Source of the DNA: Lichtheimia corymbifera B2541
Taxonomy: Eukaryota; Mucoromycota; Mucoromycetes; Mucorales; Lichtheimiaceae
Length of the DNA stretch: 64,000 bases
Direction: 5' to 3'
Assembly (NCBI GenBank): GCA_000697475.1
Contig: JNEU01000871.1
Location: 113,009-177,008 of the forward strand
Shown here: one piece after another, positions 38,727 to 50,877 of the stretch
Position numbering within the stretch: the first letter of the stretch is position 1
Layout of the letters: each line of letters begins with the position of its first letter
Program-made: the position numbers and the translations under genes
The notes under the pieces: generated by a model
Told to the model about the DNA's origin: nothing
The model's input: the letters and a program-made list of their open reading frames with translations, nothing else
Database searches by the model: none

Positions 38727-39504
38727 ATGACATCCTCTGTTAAAAAGGCTAACCAGGAACAGCAGGGTTCATGCTGTGGTGTTGTTTCCCGCCTCATCAA
38801 GTACCTTCCTATCTTGACAGTCCTCCTCGCCCTGTTTGTTGGATTCGATCAGATCATGCACAAGTTTTACATATTCGACCAAAATATGCTACAACAGGTG
38901 GCGCTTCGCAACATGGAGCAATATGGCAACGACACTCATGCCATGATCACCAATATCGCTGCTGATTTGGACAAGGAGTACCCTGGTCATATTCGTCTCA
39001 AGGAAGAATGGGTGTTCAACAATGCTGGTGGTGCTATGGGCTCGATGTGGATTTTGCATGGTTCTTTGACCGAGTATGTCATTATCTTTGGCACACCCGT
39101 GGGTACTGAGGGTCACACGGGACGATACCTGGCCGATGACTATTTCATTATCCTTGAAGGTGAACAATGGGCCTATGCTGCTGGTGAATTAACACGTGAG
39201 GTAAGACTTGGTGGATATCTGGAATACAAAAATCATGGATGGGATCATTAAAATGACCTGGTGGTGCTGCGGATAGGAATACAAGCCCGGTGAGATGCAT
39301 CTGTTGCCTCGCTGGAAGGTTCAGCAATACAAGATTCCAGAGCACGCATGGGCACTTGAATACGCACGTGGTTGGATCCCATTGATGCTTCCCTTTGGTT
39401 TCTTTGACACTTTCTTCTCCACTGTCGATTTTATCACCCTTTTCCACACCATTCGCCTTTATGCCACTGCCATCATTGGCGAGCTTTTGAAGGGCAAGAT
39501 CTAA
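38727..39504 (+). CDS. ERG2: C-8 sterol isomerase (ERG2/sigma-1 receptor family)
   Basis: Converts fecosterol to episterol in the endoplasmic reticulum, a late step of ergosterol synthesis and the target of morpholine fungicides. Two exons, 38727-39200 and 39277-39504, coding 233 residues. One N-terminal membrane span (LPILTVLLALFVGFDQIMHKF), then EWVFNNAGGAMGSMWILHGS, TEYVIIFGTPVGTEGHTGRY, and the carboxylate-bearing strand DDYFIILEGEQWAYAAGE. After the splice: EMHLLPRWKVQQYKIPEHAW and the amphipathic C-terminal helices GWIPLMLPFGFFDTFFSTVD. The His, Glu and Trp residues that line the family active site are present. Confidence 0.96.
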
Positions 39505-39813
39505 TAATCTTATGTATACAGTGCTTTAGAAACCTAATCGCGTGTAGCTTAATCCTAATGATGTTGTGAAATAAATAGTACTACATGTATTGCCATTTAC
39601 AGACACAGGAATGAAGTTTATTCTGCGTATAAACTAGGTAGTAAATTACATAGCGTCTATGGGAAATCAGGTACCACATAGCAAGTTGCCAGCACGAACT
39701 TTTTGCCACCCATCCCCGGTAAAGAAAGCAAGCACCATCCCGACATTCGTCATATGAGCGGTTGCTGCCATCAAGCGACCTTATGTTCGTTGGCGTCAGA
39801 GAGTCATCATGCA

Positions 39814-40888
39814 TCACGGATAAACCAGGTCTTGATCAAACATGTATATCGCATCGTCCAAAAAGTTCGTCCTGGTATTTGGTAATGGTTCCACATGCTG
39901 ACGGCCTGAAATGAAAACTCTCCATGAAACTCGTCTTCTCTCCAAGGCAAACGAGAATAATCCTTGCAATGATGGAGCCTTACTGATAGCCTGTCGTACG
40001 AATAGTGGATCCAGTTCCAATTCACCGATTCGGCTAACAAAACATGGTCGTCTCCCCTAGACCCTTCAGTACAATGAGATCCTTGACGTGTTGTGGGATA
40101 ATAGTAGTAGCCGAAAGAGAGCCTGTCATCTATTTCTTTCCGTAAGCTCGCTTTGGAAATGACCATGCAACATAACACTTTACCTTGGGGTATTTCCGAA
40201 TAGCATTCCTTGCTTCAAATGACCGCATCTCTATCCCATCGATAATGTGTTGCTGATAATTCATTGTAAGGCTCGTTAATTAACCTGCTTGCCTTTGCAG
40301 ATCCAATGCAACACGTACCAATGAAACAATGCCCAGCGTTCTTTCTTTGAGATCAATGTCTTGTTGATGCCACAGCTACCATCATCCAACACGGTAAAAT
40401 AGAATATATGCATTGTGAGATAACAAGGATAGCGTTCGCTTTCCATGACGACATACCCAAACTAGCAATGTGTTGGACCTCTCCTTGACGATAACCATGT
40501 AAAGAATACACACGACACACCACAGCCTCTTTGGATCTTGTATGAGCCATAGAACAGTAAAATACATGTCAACTTTAGTACCTCAACACCCAACTTGAAT
40601 AATAAAAAGAATGCAGCGATTGAACGTACATGTTGTGTTGGAATGGAAGCTTGAGTCATGGGTAGGTCGCACGCGTACTTGTTGTCGAAAGTCTGCAACT
40701 GGAAAGAGTCGCCATTGACCACCTGTTCACCCAATTGACGCCATACAAGGGAAGTGATGGCAGTTGTTTCTGTGTTGTAGTTTGTTAATGGAGACAAGCT
40801 TACCTTGGTTTGTGAAGTGGGAGTGAAGAAGGTGTTCCTTGTTGCTCCTCCCACTTCCCAATTTGAGCACTACACGCCACCCCGCTTG
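39814..40888 (-). CDS. Unrecognised multi-exon gene; exon structure partly resolved
   Basis: I do not recognise this protein. On the minus strand, 40804-40888 and 40630-40769 splice in phase to give WRVVLKLGSGRSNKEHLLHS and TSLVWRQLGEQVVNGDSFQL followed by QTFDNKYACDLPMTQASI. Downstream pieces are KEAVVCRVYSLHGYRQGEVQ (about 40452-40550), a segment with DIDLKERTLGIVSL ending at a GTACGT donor, then HIIDGIEMRSFEARNAIRKY, and a last exon with PCFVSRIGELELDPLFVRQA and ending DDAIYMFDQDLVYP. Strong donors (GTAAGC, GTACGT, GTATGT) and matching phases support a real gene. One junction, near 40545-40629, could not be closed in phase, so the gene may be broken there or use an unusual site. The 5' end lies above 40888 and is not located. 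No signal peptide or membrane span is seen. Confidence 0.5.
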
Positions 40889-41947
40889 CTATTGTGAATA
40901 TGCACCTCAACAATAGCCTATGCACTTGGGTCAATAATAACAACCACTGAATACATTCCTTGTAATTAAGCTATACATCATCTTATTCTGGGTGGCGGGT
41001 TGGCGTCTATCAAGTCTGTGCACATCAATGCAGATCGACAGCTCCTGGATTTGTGCAACCAACATATGATCCCACCTATCAAACATACAAGAACACAATA
41101 CCCAAGTATATGTCCATTGTTCATTGACATGAACGGATAACTTTTTCATGATTGGATGTTGCTTACATACCATCTTAAAAGGCAATCATCATTCATTTGT
41201 GCAGTAACCTGTCAAAGGCATATGTGTGTAACCACCATTTGCCATTTCACTCAACTCTATCTTAACCTTGTTGCTTATTGTGATCTCGACATCATTCATT
41301 AGCAGCAAGTAGCCCCATCATGCTTACAGCATAGGTAAAACATAAAGACGTTCATATCTCAAAATTTTACAATTAAACGTGGGCTCTATATTTGACGTGT
41401 TAGCTTGTATATGTAGACAGCAAGATCGGTTATAAGACTCTGGGTCCTTTGGCTTTTGTGTCGTCTCAACCACACTGCACCATGGTTTTCAACTTCTTTT
41501 CACCAATAACAAAACTCTTTATGCCATGAAAAAAGCAAGTACAATGAAAAGGGCGTTTATTATGTATTTGTGCTAACAATGAATGATGCTATATGAATGG
41601 GGTTTGGTCAGGCTTGGGCATGATCATTTCTTTCAGTTCGACTCCCAGCCTGTATCTAGAAGCCACTGGTCGTTTTGCACTTGCCTAGTTGTCGAAACGT
41701 TAACTGATTACGTATGTAAATCTGAAGCATCATGTGACGACGATCATCTTATGACCGTTGCATATATATATATGTGTGTGCTTGGACGACTTTCAAGTTG
41801 CGAGGGTGAAACATAGATAACTACATACAATTTATGATCAAAAGTATGTTCATTATGTATTGGTTGTAGTTAGAAAAGAAAGGCGGGATACATGGGTTTA
41901 AAATGTGAGATGTCCATATTCTATTTTGCTTTATTTGAAAATGTTTT
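40889..41947. other. Intergenic region with a dispersed repeat fragment
   Basis: Holds the undefined 5' end of the unknown gene (a minus-strand frame at 40931-41090 may belong to it) and the HIBCH 3' flank. A copy of the hairpin repeat family is at 41326-41395. A TA/TG run is near 41763-41780. Confidence 0.45.
41326..41395 (+). repeat. Dispersed repeat fragment, same family as 63.5 kb
   Basis: The stretch beginning GCTTACAGCATAGGTAAAAC and running through CAAAATTTTACAATTAAACG aligns over about 70 bases with 63717-63787 (GGTTACAGCATATGTAAAAC ... CAAAATTCTACAATGAAACG). Only one arm of the 63.5-kb palindrome is present here. Confidence 0.7.
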
Positions 41948-44066
41948 CTAATAGATCCATTTCAAGCTGTTGCTCTCATCATTCTTGATGGCTTGGGTCT
42001 TGCGTGCGAGCACGTCTAACACCTTGGCTTTGACACCTTGCTTGCCCTTGCGATCATTGATAAAATATTCAACAACTTCGTCACGGCTCAACGCGTAGTT
42101 GCCAACGCCAGGCGCCTCGCCTGTCACCACATTTTGGATATCTTGCTCAGATGGCAACATGTATTTGCTATGTGGATATATGTCATAGTCGTTCTCGGAA
42201 ATCAGCTGCAAAGGCTTCTTATCAGAGGCATCGAAATAATCCTTTTTGATCTCGGAGAGCTTAACATCTGCCACTTCAGCGGGTTTCCACTCAGCCTTGC
42301 GACGTGGCTTGTCCAATGTAGCATTAACACCTTCAGTAAAGTCGTGTCCTTCCTATATTAGATAGTTCCCACCTTGATTAGCAACATGCCTTTTCATGTG
42401 CTATCGCCCTAAGACTCCTATGCCTTACCAAGAACTTTTGTACGAGGCGATATTCCATTTTGAAGCATTCACCAAGGGTCAAGTTGGCACCCGTACGCAG
42501 TTGCTGCAATGTAACCTTGAGTGACGTAGGCGAGACATTACCCATAAGCTTGAGAGTTTCCTTTGCCCACTCGGAGTCTTCCTTTTGCAGCGCATCGACG
42601 ATTTCTTCCACAGTGTCAAACTTGAAGCATCTGCATGTTTCACAACCAAAAAAGTTTAACCAGAGAAAGCATGTGATTGAATACACTATTTTACCTGTCA
42701 ATAGCCTCGCGTGTTGAACCTGCAAGAGAAAATGGGGCTTCTTGATCCATCTCAGCAGAGAATTCCTCGATTGCCGTATTGATCTTGCCATAGGTAGGGT
42801 CGTCAATCTCTGCCAAACGGGATTGCAAGGCGGGGAGTCTCGATGAAGGAACATAGTGTGTTGCGATACCAGCGTAGCTATCACCATAATCATGAGCTCA
42901 CATGATATCATGCGATAGCACGAATGCTTTCTTCCCCAAAAAATACTTACAACGCATCGGTACCCTTGAGGCGCTTTCCTGTCAAACCAAGATAGATACC
43001 CAATTGACCATCCAAACGAGGCAAGAAAAAGCTGCCGCCCACTTCAGGCAAGAATCCAATACCAGTTTCAGGCATAGCAAACAAGGTGTTTTCGGTAGCA
43101 ATTCGGAAGGGTGCATGCACAGATAAGCCAACGCCACCACCCACTAGTAAAAATGCCATTGGTTAGCCCTATGTCACTTTGCAATTCTCAATCATACTTA
43201 CTGGTGATACCATCCATGACTGCAACATAAGGTGTTTTGAGAGTGCCAATAAGATGATCAAGTTGGTATTCGACTTCAAAGAATTTGAGAGCATCGCCAT
43301 GCTTTCCCTCAGCAGCAAGATCGACGACAGCTTGAATCAAAATGTGAGTTATTCAGGATAACTTGCAGAGAACAATAGATCATGACTTACTCTTTACATC
43401 ACCTCCAGCACAGAACCCTTTTCCACCACAGCTTTTGAGGAGGATGATCTTGGCCAGGTCAGACTTTTCCCAAGCCTAAAAAGGAATGACATTGAATACA
43501 TAAATTCTTGATTGCATAAGCACGTTTCCGTCGCATCTATAGTAATCAAAGAGAGAGAAAAACACACACCTGAATCTCGGGCAACATCAATTCAATCATG
43601 TTCAGGTTGAGGGCGTTGAGTTTTTTGGGTCGGTTGAGGACAACTTCACGAACACCACCATTCTTCACCGTGAGAACTTCTGCAGCGGCCTTTTGTAACG
43701 CGTGTTAGCCACCCCACCCAGTAAACTTTTCGATATGTGTAATAACGTACCTCGGCCCCACTACCACCAGCAGCAGTTGAAGCAGCAGTTGACATCTACA
43801 ATGGACGAGTGGTTGGTACGACAAAAAGGTGCAAATTTGTCAAGCAGTCTTACCTGAACGCTGGGTCGAGACATCCAAGAGTTAATGGTGGATAAGCGTT
43901 TATTGGCAATGGAGGATGCGTTATTGCGAATGGAAGACATTGAACGAGTTGCAGCGATGGGTGAAACAATAGGACGTGTTGAGAAACGTGGTAAGGTGGG
44001 ACGAGAAAAAGAAGGGTGCTGGAGCACACGTCTGGAAGAAGCAAATCGACTCATGCGAAAAAACAT
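41948..44066 (-). CDS. EHD3: 3-hydroxyisobutyryl-CoA hydrolase, mitochondrial
   Basis: Hydrolyses 3-hydroxyisobutyryl-CoA in valine breakdown; yeast Ehd3 is the homologue and also appears as a mitochondrial ribosome-associated protein. The presequence is strongly basic ([20 protein letters not shown]). Spliced exons give [58 protein letters not shown] and [20 protein letters not shown]. These are the crotonase-fold oxyanion loops and the Glu/Asp catalytic positions of the family. The C-terminal half ([51 protein letters not shown]) is the hydrolase-specific extension. It ends [11 protein letters not shown], preceded by an added tail of about 90 residues that human HIBCH lacks. Two in-frame Met codons lie upstream of 44066; this start was chosen because the presequence begins there. 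Confidence 0.93.
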
Positions 44067-44348
44067 GGTTAAGCACAATCCAAAATCCCAATCTGCATTT
44101 TCTGCCATCTTGTTGCTTGCTGGTGTAACCACTCTCCCCATTCTTTTTCACATGTTCTTGCAGACTATGGCTTTGTAGGCCACACGCTCATTAAGAAAGA
44201 CTTGTATCAATTATCTTGTTTCTCATAAAACGTGTGTTGGGTATATATCACTATCTTGTATAATGTGGCATGGGGTTGTTATATGTGTGTGTACTAATAC
44301 TGATAAATAAAGAGAATGCTTGGAGGGGGGGATAATGGATCAATGATA

Positions 44349-45485
44349 TCAAAAACTATATTTCTTTCTAGCTGCGAATGCCCTTCGCATGGCAATTTCG
44401 TTCTCGTCCAGGTGGTCATCAACATCCACTCGACTGGAAAGGGCCGCTTGCCCCTGTTCGATTAAAGACTGCAAACGCTCCTCCATGCGATTAAACATTT
44501 CATCTTCTTTTTCATGGGCGTCCTGCGCACCATGTTGGCTTTGGCTATTTAGAGGTGCTGGTGGAAGTGATTGTGTACGTCTCTTGCTGGATCTGCTGAT
44601 GCGGATAGTGCTGCTAGAGGATGATGTCTCGTCGTCATTGTTGTCGTCGGGGTTATATTCTCTCTATACACACCACACCCCGCCAAGGAAAGCTTAACAT
44701 GGATAATACTGACAAAATATCGTGCTATGTAAATGATTTACCTCTTTGGTCAGCGTCTTGGGTTTATATTGTTGTTGCTGATGCGAAACACTCTCAGCCC
44801 ATTTCAAAGTGCGTTTACGGCGAGAATCCTCCAAAGTAGATGTTGAAGAATAACGTTTCAGTTGCTGGTGTTGTTGAGGATCATTGTCATCATACATTTT
44901 GTGCATATTGTATTGTTGTTGTCGCCATGATGATGGTCGAACATCATTGACAACAACGGCAGAAGGAAATTGCAATGTCATTGGTGATAAAGGTGTTCGA
45001 GGTGTAGATGAAGACGACGACGATGCAGATGATGGGCCTGCTGTGATAGTGCCTTGTTGTCGACTGTTATTTAAGGATCCTGTCCAGTAATTGTAGGCAG
45101 TGATGGCAATGGCTGAAGTAAATATCAAAGCATCTAACAACTTTGTAAAAAGAAGCTCAATCATATCAGAGGAAGATTGCTTGCTGCTGCTACGAGGAGA
45201 TGAAAGCGTGCTGTAATAAGACGAAGGTGTCGGTGGTGGTGGTAATGGATCTCGATAGTTATAGCGGCGGTTCGGCACAGATATCCGGTGAGGCACCGAG
45301 CTACGATCCCGACGTGCTTGTCGTTCAAGATGTTGTTGTTCATGACGAGCGTCAATAGCTGCAACAGGTGCGACCATGGTATGGTGGTGCCTGTTCATGG
45401 TATTGCTATCGAGTGAATGTCGTGGCGGTGGTGATGATGGTGATATCTGACTTGCAGAATGATGAGGAAACTCTGATAAAGACAT
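44349..45485 (-). CDS. Uncharacterised Ser/Gln-rich protein with one membrane segment
   Basis: Not recognised. Two exons, 44742-45485 and 44349-44663, give 352 residues. The N-terminal 130 residues are low complexity (His, Pro, Ser), starting MSLSEFPHHSASQISPSSPP. A single hydrophobic segment, LLFTKLLDALIFTSAIAITA (about residues 137-160), would anchor it. A Ser-rich linker follows, then a basic stretch EDSRRKRTLKWAESVSHQQQ. Exon 2 has an acidic patch, then a probable coiled coil (KEDEMFNRMEERLQSLIEQG) and ends AFAARKKYSF. A tail-proximal membrane protein of the nuclear envelope or ER is conceivable but not shown. The GTAAAT donor and TATAG acceptor keep phase. Confidence 0.7.
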
Positions 45486-47997
45486 GTAATATAAAACAAC
45501 AAGCTGACAATGGATGTGCAAGTTGCAGTGGGTAAAGTGGAAAGAGAAGGGAAAAAGGAAAGCAAAGGCGGAAACAAAAATAAAGGCTGCTGTCTGCTGT
45601 GTTCTGTGTGTCTTTACGATCAGCTGAAGATTTACAAAAAGTACTCTGTCGCACAAGAGCTGCTGCGTAATCATGCCCAACACCAAAAAGACAACAGCAG
45701 CTTGTATGAAATCTGGTGTCGGATTCACCAAACTTTAAATACAACGCACGCTCACTATCATACACCACCACACAGCAGCACGCGTTTCTTTTTCTTGTCG
45801 CCCGGGACCTCATTTTGACACACACACGTTTCGCTGGTTACAAAGCCCCTGTTGTTACAGTTTGGCATATGATTCCTATATAATCACAGGGCTAACAAAC
45901 CATCGGATCCGCTGCCGATTGCTCGGACTATTTTTGATTTCATTTCTGTTATTAAAGCTCATGGTGGAAACGATGCGTATTGCAAATTAAGGGTAAAGCA
46001 AGTCGCATCTGCAATGACTCGCCCTCTCACAATTTTATCCAGGGGAAAATGGGGTGGCAAGAGAAACAATCAACATACACAATCACACACAGTGCTACAT
46101 TCAAACTTGCACGTGCAATTGCTTATCACGGATGGGGGTGAGGGACTTAAAAAGCCGTACCATCCATGCACATGGCATGATGCTGGATAGTGTCGGCAAC
46201 AGGCATTCCCCGCACAACAAGGCTATCACGTTCATACTTCATACAGATATCCTGCATACACATGCAGCTGAGTGATAGGTAAAGGGTGGCCCATTTCAGT
46301 ATCACCATCCAGCTATAGCAGGTGTATGTACACGGAAGCACGACATCATTGCATGCACAATGAATAGTGCAATTGACCACATCATGAACCATTTTTCCTT
46401 GAAAAGGATCATAAATACATGTAAATCACCCAATATCGATTCATGCATAAGGATGCACCTTCATTGCTGCAAACCTACCCACTTGCCCTTATGCCAGAAT
46501 AACACTCGAAAGTCAATCACCAATATGCGTTTGATCGGGTTTGTGTTTTGATTACGTATCCCACTTGAAACATCGATTTCTCCTGTATACCACTTTTAAC
46601 AATGTACCACGGCTTACGGTAACCAAGTTACAGCCGGACAATCGATAAGTGGAAGATAAGAGTAAGTAAAACCATCACAGTTGGCCTTCGCCACATAATC
46701 TATTTTAGTGAGCAGTATATTAAGCAGGCCATTTCCCATTACAATAACCGGTACATGGAGTATGGTCCTTGTACCTAGGTGCTGTGTAGGTGGTTGTTAG
46801 GCAAAATCACTTCAGATACCGCATACGTCACAAGGTATGCATTATAGCCATGAACGTCGTTGTTGTGTGCGTCTGAGAGAAAAGCTTCACTGCAACATCG
46901 AGTGAGGAGAAATGCCATAATTTTTGAGAAGCGGCTTTTGCCCCACACGACGTCGTACTCAGGTTCTTAATCTATCCATGCACATGGTTCTGGATTAGTG
47001 GCGTGCTTTTGGTGTTCTGGACCGCCGGCATTGATAATATTAGGCAACGCTCCTACGATCAAGTGCATTCCCTTCTTATCGTGATAATCATTGCCCTGGC
47101 GAAATTTATGTTAAAGTTGATTACAGGTATTGATGTTCGGATTAATAACATGCAGCGCCAGCAATGAAAATCGGTTTTGGCAATGACAACCATGATACCT
47201 TGGTAATTTCCTTGGTTACTATACCATGGCTACCATCCTGCACTTATAAAATGGTATCGTTGTAAGGTTATATGGCTCGAGTGCTAAGCCGATTCTCATC
47301 AATCGAAGCTATCTTGTTCAATTAATATGCAGATCTATTGTGGGATATGTATCGCGAAGCAAACAACCAATTCATGCATTGAGAAGATAGCTTTTGGCTT
47401 AGCTTCTCGTAATCAAATTTTGACGTACATGCACGATGCTCCTTTTTCTACCTCTTGACTTCACTTTAGCTTAATTACATTAAAGCTTGGACAGCAAACT
47501 TGGTTTTACTCAACCAACCGGTTGTACCTGTCAAATAGAAATGATTGGCAAGATGTCGTGACTTAGCTGTGGTGCTTCACCATATGCATAGAAATGGCGA
47601 ATGCAGAACGCACATGTGTATACGTTGTACGATCGACTTGTGAAAGGCGGCACGTGAACAGCTCAAGGTTCCAGAGGCAGCCAATGATCGCATATCAGAC
47701 ATATTACGTTAACTTGGTGTTAACTTTATATCCATCCTTGTGATAGAAGATATACGGTAAACTATTGTGAGATGGGGAGGTTGTAATTAACGCCAGCATC
47801 GCTTATGCTGTGTTTGCAAACATATCCATAAGCCATCCTCGTTATAGTTGTTCAATTTCCATTGACCAGAAATTTGGTATACGATCGGCCTGAATTCGTA
47901 GATAGTAATTGGTGTGATAATAGCATTCTGCTACGTGATGATGGCTTAAACTGTCAATGGTAAGTAGTGACGATCACCCCTGTTTTCCTATTGTGTA

Positions 47998-48560
47998 TTG
48001 TGTAACTTTATCTGAAGCATGCAGCATTACAAGGCGCTTACCGAATTGGTGGTTACAGCGTCAAAAAGCATATTGCAACAAGGGGCACTCGCATTTCTCC
48101 ATACAGAGCCGAAGGGGCTGATGCGCTTGCTCACAGTTGACGGGGCATTGACACCACCAATGCGTATTCTCAGAATAATTGGCATGTGTACGTGCACACA
48201 CCTTTATATGGTGCAGTATCAAGTACACAGCTCACGATGCGAGATCCATCTTCAATCATGCCAATAGTCGACTTCCAAGGAATGCTAACAGCATAGATAT
48301 CATAGATCTGTTGTAAGCTACTATCGTAAGAAAGGTGAATGGAAACACACAAGCTAAAAAAAAAGCCTGGCGTTCCATTATTATGCTTACCTTTCGCCAA
48401 CTTCGAATTTGTAGTAAAGTTGAATAAGTAAACGCTAGTGCATATAGGTTTCTCATTTCCCCAATCCTGGGTAGGTCGTCCAACCGAATTACGAGAATAC
48501 AGCGCATAATAAGGAGCAGTTTTGTGATATAGCAGATATACATGCACGATCGATGCACGT
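47998..48560 (-). pseudogene. Possible gene remnant in the gene-poor region
   Basis: On the minus strand, a frame with RPTQDWGNEKPICTSVYLFN and FTTNSKLAKG meets a GTAAGC donor. It is followed by an exon-like block, IYDIYAVSIPWKSTIGMIED then GSRIVSCVLDTAPYKG, ending at a GTGTGT donor, and a third block with [20 protein letters not shown] to TTNS before GTAAGC. No start, no stop and no known family. The opposite strand also has an open frame across the same bases (48019-48267), so this may be chance. Confidence 0.2.
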
Positions 48561-50777
48561 CCCGTGTGGTGACATTCAGGAGAACTTGGTTTTAAGGTTT
48601 GCTCCCATTTACCTCCCTTTCTTGCCAGTAGCGATTGTATTGGACATGTTGATTACTGCTAATGTCCTCAGCTAAGCCTACACAATGCATAATCCGATGA
48701 CCGAAAGATAAGTGGCAAAAATCCAACGCTATGTACCATCTCATTGCACTATAAGCATGTGGCAGGTATTATGTAGGCGATTAATTTGACAACAGCATTG
48801 CTAAAAGGGATACCAGTAATAGTGCAATAAGTCTCGTTATGTGCCCTGCTCATCAGGGCACCGGTCTAAAGTAGTCAACCCCTGCTATCGAGATGATCCA
48901 CAGCCGATGAAGATCTCTGAGAGAGGAGCAAAGAGAGGGAGAGCATTCAATAGCTATAAGTGCTTTGCATCCTAGCAAATAGTAGAGCAAGCGTCTTATC
49001 ATGGTCTCTGCTGCGATGTTCATACAGTTGGTGGCTATTAACTCAACAATGATTTTAGGAGATCGCTGGTTTGTGTTCCATGTTGCTCCTGCTATTTATC
49101 TTGAATTTCATCTGTAGATGGGAGGAACCACGTGTTTAAGTTATTTGTCACTCACCATACGAAATATTTTACTTGTACCAATGTTCCGGATGGCTAGTTC
49201 GTTTGGGTTATGTTGCTAGGTGGCTGAGTAAACAAAAAGTAAAGCCATCGCGCATCATATGGACTCAACGTTCCCATATTTGGGATGAAGGAAAGGCGCT
49301 GGATTATTCGTGCAGATCCCATTTTGCTTTCTTGGCTCCATTTTTTGGATAGATATTTGAATAGGGGGAAAGGAATAATACCTATGCCGAGTGGTCATAG
49401 CATTTCAGGGGAGAAATCCGGTGAGAGAAAGAGAGCGGGAGGGAAAGGGGAAAATCATCTGCATGCAGCGAGGCGGGCTCCATGATCATCATCAACAAAA
49501 ACCTGAAGCATTTGCCATCAAGGATGTCACATTGGATTTATTTGCGTGTCTATTTGGTGCGTATTGAGTCATTTTGCATGCACGACACTATATACGCTTT
49601 TCTCCTGAATCCAAATCAAAAAAAAGTTGGCATACGAAAACTAACGGTGCGACTTGTTGAGCTGTATAATCGTCTTGCTGCTGGTATACTTGTCATCTGT
49701 TCTTAAGTTACACTTTTCATTAAGCACCTAAACGGCATCCACGGCTAATGTCAGAACATCTCCTGTTTCATGTTTAGGGGCCCTATTCGGGTTATGACCA
49801 ACTTGGACCAAGTTGCATATTAATAACTGAGACGTGAGAAAAAGGCACAGGCCAACAACATTGTGCAACACTCAAAGCTTCCTCCATTAAATCGGTTTTG
49901 AGAAGATCTTTACACATGTTGCTTGTAGCACAATCCGACAACTCACAGACAATAAAAGGGGTTGGGATCAATTTGCATCAGGTACGAAATTCCTAGAAAA
50001 AATACGAACGAAGATTCTATGCTACCTCTATGCAAGGAGACAAGTCGCTTGGACCACGTCAGCAATATAGTATAACATGCAACTTGGGAACGACATTGGG
50101 AGTGAAGAAAAGGGATATCGAGAGGAGAGGAGGTTGTCATTTTAATTGACACTGTGTGTATCCTACTTCACTCGAAGCTCTAATATCTTTTGTACATACC
50201 ACTCTGAGAAATACATCTCCATTGCTAGTGGGTTTAACGAGCCCCGTCATTAAACTCTTGATATAACCATTTTGGGCCGAAATGTATCGTGCGATTGACG
50301 CATTGCTGTATAAGCTACTACCACATCTTTCGAGACTTTGATAGTTGCTTACTGCGAAATAGCATGTTACGACAACACCGAATGATAACTGATGTTACAA
50401 GGCGGTTGTGTGCGTCAAACGTGTGATTGCAATCACAAGCGCTCTAACCCCTTATTGTTCATTTTGGATATGTTGTTGCCATTACGTGCATAATTAGACA
50501 GGTGTTCTACCCGCCTTACCCTGGAACCGCGTTGTGTCACCTCCCTGGATGATCTTAGTAGTAAGGGACATCAACACGCCAGAATCCAAGCAGATACAGC
50601 AGTACAGGAGAAGGAAGGACGGCGATAGTAATAATAAGGACCTGCATCCCATTCTCACAAGTACCATCGTGTTATTCCTAGACCCTTTATCCACTTCCTT
50701 CACCCCTTTTTTTCTTTGGAATTTTTTTTGTCTTACTCCTTGTCCTCTTCGCACTGCTGCTACTTTCCTTGATTGCC

Positions 50778-50785
50778 TATATAAA
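50778..50785 (+). promoter_or_regulatory. TATA box of the homeodomain gene
   Basis: TATATAAA, 93 bases upstream of the start codon at 50878. Confidence 0.6.
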
Positions 50786-50877
50786 CTAGACGTTCAAGTT
50801 TCAAATCAATCTGCATCCATCAAGCTTCTTTTCTCCCACTCACCTGTTATACGCCACCACACGTCAATCGATATACC

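Larger units (their letters stand above)
45486..50877. other. Gene-poor 5.4-kb region
   Basis: The longest stretch without an accepted gene. It carries the promoters of the one-TM gene (minus) and the homeodomain gene (plus, TATA at 50778). The only coding-like signal is at 47998-48560 (minus), listed separately. Small perfect hairpins lie at 48841-48861 and 49799-49815. No tRNA, 5S rRNA or transposase was found by eye. Confidence 0.5.

Noticed and set aside
40382..40567. Alternative frame MYFTVLWLIQDPKRLWCV within the unknown gene
   Set aside because: It also splices in phase to some downstream blocks, but it lacks the strong GTACGT donor and reads less like a soluble protein; kept only as an alternative to the model given.
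46054..46551. Small open frames in the gene-poor region
   Set aside because: No splice context, no recognisable content.
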